From assembly GCA_027018975.1 (NCBI GenBank), contig JALUXN010000254.1, positions 1 to 8,824 on the forward strand: DNA of 8,824 nt. The letters are read 5' to 3'. The translations under genes and the position numbers were made by a program. This document shows, one piece after another, positions 1-6,601 of this stretch. Within the stretch, counting starts at the first letter, position 1, and each line of letters starts with the position of its first letter. The notes under the pieces are model-generated. The model was given only the letters and a program-made list of their open reading frames with translations. It was not told the DNA's origin and searched no databases. The DNA is from Mariprofundaceae bacterium. GTDB lineage: Bacteria > Pseudomonadota > Zetaproteobacteria > Mariprofundales > Mariprofundaceae.

Positions 1-247
1 CGCGATAGCCGATATGGTTGACCGCCAAGCCGTGACCGTCGCGATCGACAATCTCGCCGCGCACCGGCAGCAGTGGCACCACATTGAGCCGGTTCTGATC
101 CGAGCGCAGTTTATACTTATCGTGCTCAAACCATTGTAGGCGGACAATGTTGGCGATCAGCAGCGTGAAGCAGCAGGCCAGTGCCGCGTAGAAGAAGAAG
201 ATGCGCAGATCGAAGCGGTGGCGGATATCAAGCTGGCGATTGTGCAT
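1..247 (-). CDS. mrdA: Penicillin-binding protein 2 (MrdA), N-terminal part, cut by window edge
   Basis: Only the first 82 codons are present; the gene continues past the left edge. PBP2 is the inner-membrane transpeptidase of the elongasome, cross-linking new side-wall peptidoglycan with RodA. The visible part has a short basic cytoplasmic start (MHNRQLDIRHRF), one membrane anchor at about residues 17-38, then the motif RGEIVDRDGHGLAVN (about 64-78). That motif is the typical start of the periplasmic PBP dimerisation region in class B PBPs. The ATG at 247 is preceded by GAGG four bases upstream (252-255). The start lies inside the end of mreD, overlapping it by 20 bp, so translation is probably coupled. 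The catalytic Ser-x-x-Lys motif lies outside the window. Being last in mreB-mreC-mreD-mrdA supports PBP2 rather than FtsI. Confidence 0.93.
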   Translation of the reverse strand, partial: MHNRQLDIRHRFDLRIFFFYAALACCFTLLIANIVRLQWFEHDKYKLRSDQNRLNVVPLLPVRGEIVDRDGHGLAVNHIGYR

Positions 248-635
248 AGTGCCTCGTCAACAGGTACCAGAGCGGCACGGTGCCGCAGAGCGTCAACAGC
301 ATTGCCGGCAGGCTCCAGCCCGGTAGTAGCAGGGTGACCACTGCCAGCAGCAGGAGCAACAGCCGCTGCGGCAGACCGACGCCGAGATGCTGATCAAAAT
401 AGATCATCGCCAACGGGATCAACGCCATCGCCGGCAGCGTGGCACTGAGTGACCAGTAGAGGGCGATATCGTGCAGGCAGAGCATCGGCAGCACCCAGCG
501 CCAGTTGTGGCGATGTGCCAGCAGCGCCGCCAACAGCGCGCCCGCTGCCCAGTCCGGCTGAGTCAGGCTATGGCTGAAGGCGAGATTGAGATTGATGCCG
601 AGCAGTGCTGCCAATGAGATTAGCAGAGGGATCAT
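228..635 (-). CDS. mreD: Rod-shape-determining membrane protein MreD
   Basis: A 135-residue, very hydrophobic protein with about four to five predicted membrane segments, Leu-rich throughout. MreD is the integral inner-membrane partner of MreC in the elongasome. MreD sequences diverge strongly, so the assignment rests mainly on size, hydrophobicity and exact position between mreC and mrdA. It is somewhat shorter than E. coli MreD (about 162 aa). I chose the ATG at 635 because it forms TGATG with the mreC stop, a classic re-initiation arrangement; a GTG one codon upstream (638) is also open. There is no strong Shine-Dalgarno, which fits coupling to mreC. The stop lies 20 bp inside mrdA. Confidence 0.9.
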   Translation of the reverse strand: MIPLLISLAALLGINLNLAFSHSLTQPDWAAGALLAALLAHRHNWRWVLPMLCLHDIALYWSLSATLPAMALIPLAMIYFDQHLGVGLPQRLLLLLLAVVTLLLPGWSLPAMLLTLCGTVPLWYLLTRHYAQSPA

Positions 636-1462
636 CACGGTGCCGGCTCGTTTGTGGTGGCGGGCGGCAACGGTGTGCTGTTATGCAGCTGCGAGGCGAC
701 TGCCAGCCAGTTATCGCGTTGCCAGTGCGCCACCGGTTGGGCATCGACCTTCATAAACTGCGCACCGGCCACCGGCGTCACCGCCACCACCCGCGCCACG
801 GCAATCCCCGGCGGAAAGAGGCCGCCGGCGCCGCTGGTGTAGAGCAGATCCCCCGCCTCAGGCGCTTGCGCTTCGGGCACGAAATCGATCGCCAGCCGAT
901 CCCCCATGCCGCGCGATACCGCCGCCAATGCACTGCCCGGCTTGGTGACCGGCACCACCAGTGAGGCATCGAAAATGGTGCGCACAGTCGCATAGTGACT
1001 GGTCACCCGGTCGATGACGCCGACCAGCCCCTGACTGGAGACGATCACATCGTCCGGCGACACGTCATCCACCTGAATGATCAGCCGCTGACTCATGCGG
1101 TCGGGACTGCGCCCGCGCACCTTGGCGGCGTGCCAGCGGTAGCCGGGCATCTCGGCAATTTCGAGGATTTTGCGCAGCTGGCGATTCTCTTCGCGCAGGC
1201 TACTCGCCTCCTGAATCAGCGCCGCCTGCTGCTGCGATTTTTTCTGAAAGGCAAGGTAGTCGTGCTGCAGATGCTGACGATCGACAAACCAGAGCTCGAA
1301 GGACTGCCACCACTGCACCGGCGCGTGCAGCGCCTCCAGCGCCGGCCACATCGCCAGCATGGTCGCCGACCCGGCCACGGCACGGTAGAGCAGAGAGAAT
1401 GAGAGCAGCAGCACGACCGCGATCACCCACATGCGAATACGGGGAGAGATCCGAGTCACCAT
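635..1462 (-). CDS. mreC: Rod-shape-determining protein MreC
   Basis: A 275-residue bitopic protein that links cytoplasmic MreB filaments to periplasmic PBP2 and activates wall synthesis. The layout is a basic N-terminus, one membrane helix at about residues 11-30, a Gln/Glu-rich helical stretch at about 65-105 expected to form the dimerising coiled coil, then a beta-rich periplasmic domain. That domain contains the family hallmark SGAGGLFPPGIAVARV (about 210-225). The tail is Pro/Thr-rich. The start is taken as ATG at 1462 because CGGAG (1472-1476, inside the end of mreB) lies nine bases upstream. A TTG at 1468 is in frame but only three bases from that site. Six bases separate the gene from mreB, and its stop overlaps the mreD start by one base. 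Confidence 0.95.
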   Translation of the reverse strand: MVTRISPRIRMWVIAVVLLLSFSLLYRAVAGSATMLAMWPALEALHAPVQWWQSFELWFVDRQHLQHDYLAFQKKSQQQAALIQEASSLREENRQLRKILEIAEMPGYRWHAAKVRGRSPDRMSQRLIIQVDDVSPDDVIVSSQGLVGVIDRVTSHYATVRTIFDASLVVPVTKPGSALAAVSRGMGDRLAIDFVPEAQAPEAGDLLYTSGAGGLFPPGIAVARVVAVTPVAGAQFMKVDAQPVAHWQRDNWLAVASQLHNSTPLPPATTNEPAP

Positions 1463-1468
1463 GCGCAA

Positions 1469-2506
1469 CTACTCCGCGAAGAGCACGCCCCGCATGCGAT
1501 CAAGCTCCTCAAGCACACGCCCGCTACCGACCACCACGCAGTCGAGCGGATTCTCGGCCACGGTCACCGGCAGACTGGTCTCTTCGCGCATCAATTGGTC
1601 GAGGCCGACCAGTTTGGCACCGCCACCGGTGAGCACGATCCCCTTATCGACAATATCAGCAGCCAGCTCGGGCGGAGTACGCTCCAGACAGACCTTGACC
1701 CCTTCGACAATAGCATTCACCGACTCGGTCAGCGCTTCGAGGATTTCGGAGTCGTCGAGGGTGAGGTTCTTCGGCACGCCGTTGATCAGGTCGCGCCCCT
1801 TCACATCCATCTCACGCCGTGTCTCCTGCGGAAAGGCGCTGCCGAGCTGCATTTTGATCTTCTCCGCCGTCGGCGCGCCGACCAGCAAGCTATATTTGCG
1901 GCGTAGATGGTTGATAATCGCCTCATCCATCTTGTCGCCCCCCACCCGAACCGAGCGGGAGTAGACGATACCGCCATAGGAGATGACCGCGATTTCGCTG
2001 GTGCCACCGCCAATGTCGACCACCATCGAACCGGATGCTTCAGTCACCGGCAGGTCGGCGCCGATCGCCGCCGCCATCGGCTCCTCGATCAGATAGACTT
2101 CGCGCGCACCGGCCGAGAGCGCCGATTCGCGGATGGCGCGCCGTTCCACCGGCGTCGAGCCGTAGGGGACACAGATGACAATGCGCGGATGGATGCCCCA
2201 CGAACGATCATGCACTTTGCGGATGAACTGCTTGAGCATCTCTTCGGTGACCACAAAATCGGCGATGACACCATCTTTCAGCGGCCGAATCGCCTGAATG
2301 CTGTCCGGCGTACGCCCCAGCATCCGCTTGGCATCCGCGCCCACCGCCAGCACGCGACGGTGTTCGCGCCCACTCCCTGTATGGATCGCAACAACCGACG
2401 GTTCATTGAGCACAATCCCCTCACCACGCACATAGATCAGCGTGTTGGCTGTGCCCAAATCGATCGAAATGTCACGGGAAAAAAGTCCGAATAAACGTTG
2501 AAGCAT
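1469..2506 (-). CDS. mreB: Rod-shape-determining actin-like protein MreB
   Basis: A 345-residue bacterial actin (E. coli MreB has 347). It forms membrane-bound ATP-dependent filaments that orient the elongasome. Visible motifs are the phosphate-1 loop IDLGTANTLIYV (about residues 15-26), VPYGSTPVERRA (113-124), the signature EEPMAAAIGADLPV (141-154), the phosphate-2 loop VVDIGGGTSEIAV (162-174) and the adenosine motif VLTGGGAKLVGLD (291-303). The N-terminal MLQRLFGLFSRD resembles the amphipathic membrane-binding start of Gram-negative MreB. The frame stays open for 24 more codons upstream, but the ATG at 2506 fits family length and has AGGCGG seven bases before it. It is the first gene of mreB-mreC-mreD-mrdA. 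Confidence 0.98.
   Translation of the reverse strand: MLQRLFGLFSRDISIDLGTANTLIYVRGEGIVLNEPSVVAIHTGSGREHRRVLAVGADAKRMLGRTPDSIQAIRPLKDGVIADFVVTEEMLKQFIRKVHDRSWGIHPRIVICVPYGSTPVERRAIRESALSAGAREVYLIEEPMAAAIGADLPVTEASGSMVVDIGGGTSEIAVISYGGIVYSRSVRVGGDKMDEAIINHLRRKYSLLVGAPTAEKIKMQLGSAFPQETRREMDVKGRDLINGVPKNLTLDDSEILEALTESVNAIVEGVKVCLERTPPELAADIVDKGIVLTGGGAKLVGLDQLMREETSLPVTVAENPLDCVVVGSGRVLEELDRMRGVLFAE
1472..1476 (-). promoter_or_regulatory. Ribosome binding site deciding the mreC start
   Basis: CGGAG on the minus strand, embedded in the last codons of mreB and nine bases before the ATG at 1462. The alternative TTG start at 1468 would sit only three bases away, too close for normal initiation, so this site favours the 275-residue MreC. 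Confidence 0.6.
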
Positions 2507-2537
2507 AAGAAAACCGCCTGTCAGTGAAAGGCCGCCG

Positions 2538-2566
2538 AGGATAGTGGCTAAAAGAATTACGGTAAA
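2538..2566 (-). promoter_or_regulatory. Candidate sigma-70 promoter of the mre operon
   Basis: On the minus strand, TTTACC (2561-2566) and TATCCT (2538-2543) are separated by exactly 17 bases, each matching four of six consensus positions. Transcription would start about 25 bases before the mreB ATG, leaving room for the AGGCGG ribosome site. The match is modest, and other promoters further upstream cannot be excluded. Confidence 0.35.
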
Positions 2567-2895
2567 GGCATTCTGCAATCCAAAATCCGATATGGAGTCT
2601 CGCTCATCGCCATTCGTCGACCAAGATCAGACGCAAATGCTATTCACAGTGATCTGCTCACCGATTTGTCTCGATTTGTGACTCAATCGTTGGGTGTTCG
2701 CAACGCGAGCTGAGTCGCTATTCAGCCACATGCAGGAACTGTTCAGATCGCCCACGGTTTGTTCGATAGCAAGGCGAACACGCGCAGTGTGCTGCTGTAC
2801 ATGAGCATGTTCAATGCAGCTAGCGGGCAACCCATGGGATGAGCTGAACAGTTACCTCGATTATTGAATACGAAACTGCGCCCCCCGATAGGAGA
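2567..2895. other. Gene-free stretch upstream of mreB with inverted repeats
   Basis: This roughly 330 bp stretch lies between the end of the secreted-protein gene and the candidate mreB promoter. I see no convincing gene: a 67-codon minus-strand frame (2627-2830) opens with TTG, has no ribosome site and resembles no family I know. The stretch holds two nested inverted-repeat pairs (2694-2701 with 2774-2781; 2737-2746 with 2844-2853) and a tandem GATTTGT near 2663-2678. No clear intrinsic terminator for the upstream gene is visible. It could be a long regulatory leader, a small RNA, or the eroded remains of a lost gene. Confidence 0.5.
2737..2853. repeat. 10-bp inverted repeat pair bracketing about 97 bp
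   Basis: AACTGTTCAG at 2737-2746 is repeated as its exact reverse complement CTGAACAGTT at 2844-2853. With one mismatch the identity extends by two more bases on the inner side of each arm. An 8-bp pair, GTGTTCGC (2694-2701) and GCGAACAC (2774-2781), interleaves with it. The arms could be paired operator-like sites, the ends of a small element remnant, or a long-range RNA stem. No target-site duplication or transposase was recognised. Confidence 0.45.
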
Positions 2896-3711
2896 TCAAT
2901 CAAAAAACTGGTTCGAATAGGTGGCCAAGCGTTTGCGCCAGCCGGGGAGCCAGCGACCTTCGTGGCGTTCGGGCGGGGAGAGGGCGACGCGTTGGGTGAG
3001 TAGTCGATCGGCGGTGGCGGCGAAGGCTTCGATTGCTTCGCGTCCGCTGACGTGATCCGGCATCTGTTGCAACACTTGCAGCAATCCCCAGCCGTGGCCG
3101 TGGTAGCGCTCACGCGGATCGGTGCCTTCGCCTTTGAAATTGACGTAATCGATCAGCACATACATCCCCATAGGCGCGGCCGCCACGCGCTCGAATTGAC
3201 GGCGCAGGCGGGGGCGATCGGCCGGCTTGGCGTGTTGCAGGATCTCCGGCAAGGCGCGCTGCAGCCGCTGCTGCATAAAACGCGCCTGCAACGCCTGGGT
3301 GGCGGCTAAAAAGTGACGCAGCTCGCGCATGTTGGCGACATCCTGCGCGGCGAGAAATTGTGCGCGGTTGCGCCATGGATTGGCCATCGTCGGCGTCAGC
3401 CATGTCGGTAGGGTGGCACCTTGGCGCTGCATGAATTGCAACAGTTCGGGGAAACTCTCGTGGAAATGTTTGCTTGCGCCGCGCGGATACCAGATGAAGT
3501 GGCCGATCCCCAGCGACGCAAACGCCTCGCCACGGTTCCAAGATGTGAGGCATGCCACTTGGCCGGCGCACTCATTATGAAAGATGAGCTGGGCAATGTG
3601 TGTCAGTTCTGGCGGAGTGAGTTCGCGCGCTGAGCTATCGCCGACAGGCAGGGCAGCCATCGCAACGAGGCATGCCATCAACAGCCTGACAATGTGCATG
3701 GTGGCGGCCAT
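2896..3711 (-). CDS. Secreted protein of unknown function with a lysozyme-like motif
   Basis: I do not recognise a named gene. With the ATG at 3711 it encodes 271 residues: a signal peptide (basic start, hydrophobic core about 11-21, likely cut after SSA at residue 28) and then a soluble, mainly helical-looking domain. Two stretches look conserved. One is NEC at 46-48 followed by LTSWNRGE (55-62) and SLGIGHFIWYP (66-76); the other is DYVNFKGEG (188-196) running into GWGLLQVL (207-214). A glutamate followed by GxGH recalls T4-type lysozymes, and GLLQ recalls lytic transglycosylases, so a periplasmic wall-acting role is possible but only inferred. Cys48 and Cys54 could form a disulfide. The frame stays open to a TTG at 3858, but a good promoter lies at 3757-3785, so translation should begin after about 3750. 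The ATG at 3699 is an equally plausible start, and neither has a clear ribosome site. Confidence 0.75.
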   Translation of the reverse strand: MAATMHIVRLLMACLVAMAALPVGDSSARELTPPELTHIAQLIFHNECAGQVACLTSWNRGEAFASLGIGHFIWYPRGASKHFHESFPELLQFMQRQGATLPTWLTPTMANPWRNRAQFLAAQDVANMRELRHFLAATQALQARFMQQRLQRALPEILQHAKPADRPRLRRQFERVAAAPMGMYVLIDYVNFKGEGTDPRERYHGHGWGLLQVLQQMPDHVSGREAIEAFAATADRLLTQRVALSPPERHEGRWLPGWRKRLATYSNQFFD

Positions 3712-3756
3712 TTTGCCAATGTGCTGTCGCGCCGTTACATTTGCCACCATGTCGGC

Positions 3757-3785
3757 AACATAGAAGCCGCTAGAATATTCGTCAA
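3757..3785 (-). promoter_or_regulatory. Sigma-70-type promoter of the secreted-protein gene
   Basis: On the minus strand TTGACG (3780-3785, five of six consensus bases) and TATGTT (3757-3762, four of six) are exactly 17 bases apart. The expected transcription start is near 3750, giving a leader of about 40-50 bases before the ATG at 3711 or 3699. This argues that the reading frame upstream of 3750 is not translated. Confidence 0.6.
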
Positions 3786-3884
3786 TTTTGTCGGCGTGGT
3801 GGAGATTGTCACTGCGCCCGAATCTCCGCATCACCCGTGAGGCATCAAGACCATGCAACAGATTCCGAGCAGGCTCTTTACCCG

Positions 3885-4511
3885 ATGATCAAAACATTGC
3901 ATTCAACATTGCGCGCATTTTTTTCGATGCTTTTGTTAGGAGTGCTGATCGGCTTGCTGCATGATCGTGATACCATGGTCGCTCTTCTCCTGCTGGCCTT
4001 GGTGCCATTCGTGGCTTGGCGAACCTATAAGCGAGACCCACATCCGACCAAATTAACCATCCTGATCGCCGGTGCGCTGACCACCAGCCTGCTCGGCTGT
4101 ATGGGTGAAGCTTGGGGGATCAGCCATGGTTACTGGGTGTACCACGATCTGCCGGGTGATCGACTCTTCCCCCTCTGGCTTCCCTTGGCTTGGGGTGGTG
4201 CATTTATCGCGCTCTACCGTTTCGAGTATGCATGTATTCAATCCCTCAATATCAACACGCTGCCGAAAAAGCTGCTGCTGGCCGGCATCATCTCAGCCAC
4301 GTTGCCGACATGGGGTGAGATCGTCGCAATCCATCTGGATGTATGGCACTACACGTGGAGTTATCAGTTTTTCGGCGTGCCGTTACTGGCCATTATGCTG
4401 CTGATGCTGTGTCATCTCGGGATTTATGCACTATTTTTCCTGGTCTGTTCACGGTTTGACGTGCGCGACAGGGTATTCAGCATGGAGCCGGTTGTCGTCA
4501 CGCGAAAATAG
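3885..4511 (+). CDS. Multi-pass membrane protein of unknown function (208 aa)
   Basis: Not assigned to a named family. It is very hydrophobic, with about six predicted membrane segments (near residues 11-25, 30-46, 57-73, 96-111, 128-145 and 162-188). Conserved-looking positions cluster at membrane edges: GEAWGISHGYWVYHD (74-88), PLWLPLAWGG (96-105), a second GE (144-145), DVWHYTW (152-158) and FGVPLLA (163-169). Paired acidic, Trp and Tyr residues between helices suggest a membrane enzyme or lipid/isoprenoid-binding protein rather than a channel, loosely recalling carotenoid-biosynthesis and lycopene-cyclase-type proteins; this is weak inference. The ATG at 3885 is preferred because the frame upstream to a GTG at 3837 reads as polar, non-membrane sequence. 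A weak AGCAGG lies 11 bases upstream. It is divergent from the secreted-protein gene and converges with the membrane protein at 4530-5255. Confidence 0.75.
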   Translation: MIKTLHSTLRAFFSMLLLGVLIGLLHDRDTMVALLLLALVPFVAWRTYKRDPHPTKLTILIAGALTTSLLGCMGEAWGISHGYWVYHDLPGDRLFPLWLPLAWGGAFIALYRFEYACIQSLNINTLPKKLLLAGIISATLPTWGEIVAIHLDVWHYTWSYQFFGVPLLAIMLLMLCHLGIYALFFLVCSRFDVRDRVFSMEPVVVTRK

Positions 4512-4515
4512 TCGG

Positions 4516-4528
4516 CGCGCACTGCGCG
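4516..4528. terminator. Short GC hairpin between convergent genes
   Basis: CGCGC (4516-4520), loop ACT, GCGCG (4524-4528) form a five-bp stem in the 18-bp gap between two convergent genes. Position suits a shared bidirectional terminator, but there is no clear U-tract on either strand and the stem is short. Confidence 0.25.
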
Positions 4529-4529
4529 T

Positions 4530-5255
4530 TCATGCCAAACGCCGCTGCATTCTCCGCATGCGCCGCCACTGCTGAGGATACAGTTTTTTGTATACCCACA
4601 AGCAGCCCAGGTCGAAGCCGAAGTAGAAAAAGCCGATGCCGCTGGGCGGATTAGCGCTCGGCACCGCATCGATGATGCCGAACCAGACCTCCGGCCAAGC
4701 CCAGCATTGAAAGTGGGTGCCGATCAGCTCCAGATAGACCACCATGAAGTACATGGCGCTGAAGAAGAGGCGCGTATTGGGGTGACGGCGGAACATCCAC
4801 AGCACCATCATCGTACAGAGAAAGCCGAACAGATCATGTGCTGCAAGCAGCCAAGCGCTTGCATACAGCGTCATGCCGATACTCAGCGTCAGGATCAGTT
4901 GTTGGCGAAAGCGGATGATGATGGGTTCTCGAATCAGGTAATAGATCGATGCATAGATGATGGTGTGACCGAAGGGCACATATGGAGGCACATTTTCGAG
5001 GCGATAGGTGTACATGCCCAGCAGTAGTGAGAAAAATGCTTCGCCCCCGAGGGCGATGACCAGACCATAGAGCATCAGCCGTTGCACCACGCGCGATACC
5101 GAGCGATAGATCCATAGAAATATCGCCAGCACCAGCAGCGTGGATACAGTTTGCCCATAGGCGAAAGTGGTGGCCACGCGCACGCTGTCCATATACAGCA
5201 CCGGCCATAGTCCAAATAGTACGGGCAGGTAGATATGGCTATATTTGAGTTTCAT
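4530..5255 (-). CDS. Multi-pass membrane protein of unknown function (241 aa)
   Basis: Not assigned to a named family. About seven predicted membrane segments (near residues 8-24, 34-50, 58-82, 92-108, 119-136, 138-155, 163-184) plus a late hydrophobic stretch (206-221), ending in a strongly basic tail (RRMRRMQRRLA). Distinctive positions are GGEAFFSLLLGMYTYRLENVP (70-90, about two helix ends), PYVPFGHTIIY (91-101), ELIGTHFQCWAW (176-187) and PSANPPSG (199-206). The pattern Gly-Glu-Ala, then Gly-x-Tyr-x-Tyr, then Pro-x-Val-Pro resembles the other membrane protein at 3885-4511. The ATG at 5255 follows the trmFO stop by three bases with no good ribosome site, so translation is probably coupled and it is the last gene of the operon. 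Base composition is AT-richer than trmFO. A membrane enzyme acting on lipid or isoprenoid is possible but unproven. Confidence 0.78.
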   Translation of the reverse strand: MKLKYSHIYLPVLFGLWPVLYMDSVRVATTFAYGQTVSTLLVLAIFLWIYRSVSRVVQRLMLYGLVIALGGEAFFSLLLGMYTYRLENVPPYVPFGHTIIYASIYYLIREPIIIRFRQQLILTLSIGMTLYASAWLLAAHDLFGFLCTMMVLWMFRRHPNTRLFFSAMYFMVVYLELIGTHFQCWAWPEVWFGIIDAVPSANPPSGIGFFYFGFDLGCLWVYKKLYPQQWRRMRRMQRRLA

Positions 5256-5258
5256 GCG

Positions 5259-6599
5259 TCAGGTCGCGTTTTCCTGTAACCACGCGTCGAGCGCTTCGAG
5301 GGCGCGCAGGGAGACGTTGCGGCGGCGTTCGGCGCGGGAGAAGCGGCGTTTGCCGTCGCGTTTTTTGCCCGGTGGCAGCAGGCCGAAATTGATGTTCATC
5401 GGCTGAAAACCCTCGACGCTGGTTTGCGAGACGTGCGCCAGCAGTGCGCCGTGCGCGGTGGTGGGCGGTGGCGCTTGCGGCGTTTCGCCATGTGCCAGCG
5501 CGGCGAGAAAACGGCCGGCCATCAAGCCCATGGATGCGGACTCCACATACCCCTCGACACCGGTAATCTGGCCGGCGAAGAGGATGCGCGGCTCGCGTTT
5601 CAGCCGCAGCGTGCCATCGAGCAGCGCCGGCGACTTGATGAAGGTGTTGCGGTGCAGCGAGCCGAGGCGGAAGAACTCCGCCTGCTCCAGCCCCGGAATC
5701 ATGCGGAAGACGCGTTTCTGCTCGCCATAGGTCATCTTGGTCTGGAAGCCGACCATGTTGAGCAGCGAACCCATGCGATTGTCGCGACGCAGCTGCACCA
5801 CGGCGTAGGCCTGCTCGCCGGTTACCGGATGATCCAGCCCCACCGGCTTCATCGGCCCGAAGCGGGGGGTATCTTCGCCGCGCTCAGCCATCTCCTCGAT
5901 CGGCATGCACCCTTCAAAAAAGGGAATGTCCTCAAAGTCCTTGAACGCCACCTTCTCGGCGTTGACCAGTTCGCGGATGAACGCCTTGTATTGCGCCGCA
6001 TTCATCGGGCAGTTGAGGTAGTCGCCCGCCTCACCCTCGGCGACGTTTTTGTCATAACGGTTTTTCCAGTAGCAGATGTTCATGTCGATGGTTTCGGCAT
6101 CGACCACCGGCGCGATGGCGTCAAAGAAGCAGAGGCGATCTTCGCCGGTCAGCTGCTGGATCTGCGCATAGAGCGCATCGGAGGTGAGCGGGCCGCTGGC
6201 GATCAGCAGCAGGCCATCGCTGGGAATCTCGGTCACCTCGCCTTCGATGAATTCGATCAGCGGTTCGGCGCGCAGCGCCTCGGTGACCAGCGTGGAGAAT
6301 TGTTCGCGATCGACTGCCAGCGCTGTGCCGGCCGGAATGCGCGCCTTGTCGCCGCAGGCCATGATCAGCGAATCCATGCGCCGCATCTCTGCGTGCAGCA
6401 GGCCGACGGCATTCTCCAGATGATCGGCGCGGAAGGTGTTGGAGCAGACCAGTTCTGCACAGTTACCACTGCGGTGCGCAGGCGTCATCTGAGCCGGACG
6501 CATCTCATGCAATCGCACCGGCACACCGCGTTTGGCCAGCTGCCAAGCCGCTTCGGAGCCGGCCAGCCCTGCGCCGATGATGGTCACCACGTCCGCCAT
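5259..6599 (-). CDS. trmFO: Methylenetetrahydrofolate-tRNA-(uracil-5-)-methyltransferase TrmFO
   Basis: A 446-residue cytoplasmic flavoprotein that makes 5-methyluridine at position 54 of the tRNA T-loop, taking carbon from methylenetetrahydrofolate and electrons through FAD. It has the N-terminal dinucleotide fold VTIIGAGLAGSEAAWQLA (5-22), HEMRP (31-35), NCAELVCSNTFRAD (46-59), NRMGSLLNMVGFQTKMT (274-290) and the C-terminal FAD-contact stretch FAGQITGVEGYVES (341-354). Cys52 and Cys231 match the two cysteines known to matter in B. subtilis TrmFO (Cys53 and Cys226). Length is normal for the family. The ATG at 6599 follows the nfo stop by two bases and has GGAGG (6607-6611) seven bases upstream. 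The distantly related GidA/MnmG is much longer, so the assignment is clear. Confidence 0.97.
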   Translation of the reverse strand: MADVVTIIGAGLAGSEAAWQLAKRGVPVRLHEMRPAQMTPAHRSGNCAELVCSNTFRADHLENAVGLLHAEMRRMDSLIMACGDKARIPAGTALAVDREQFSTLVTEALRAEPLIEFIEGEVTEIPSDGLLLIASGPLTSDALYAQIQQLTGEDRLCFFDAIAPVVDAETIDMNICYWKNRYDKNVAEGEAGDYLNCPMNAAQYKAFIRELVNAEKVAFKDFEDIPFFEGCMPIEEMAERGEDTPRFGPMKPVGLDHPVTGEQAYAVVQLRRDNRMGSLLNMVGFQTKMTYGEQKRVFRMIPGLEQAEFFRLGSLHRNTFIKSPALLDGTLRLKREPRILFAGQITGVEGYVESASMGLMAGRFLAALAHGETPQAPPPTTAHGALLAHVSQTSVEGFQPMNINFGLLPPGKKRDGKRRFSRAERRRNVSLRALEALDAWLQENAT

Positions 6600-6601
6600 G
6601 A

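Noticed and set aside
2507..2578. 24-residue hydrophobic N-terminal extension of MreB
   Set aside because: The frame is open and reads like a signal peptide, but it would cover the candidate promoter and ribosome site, and no MreB is secreted. The ATG at 2506 gives the normal family length.
2627..2830. 67-codon minus-strand frame in the gap before mreB, considered as a small gene or transposase remnant
   Set aside because: It opens with TTG without a ribosome site, and the peptide shows no domain or transposase motif that I can support.
3805..3833. Possible plus-strand promoter (TTGTCA, 17 bases, CATCAC) for the membrane protein at 3885
   Set aside because: The -10 element matches only three of six consensus positions, including the wrong first and last bases; too weak to list as a feature.
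3712..3858. 49-codon upstream extension of the secreted protein to a TTG start
   Set aside because: It would bury the signal peptide in the middle of the protein and runs through a well-spaced TTGACG/TATGTT promoter.
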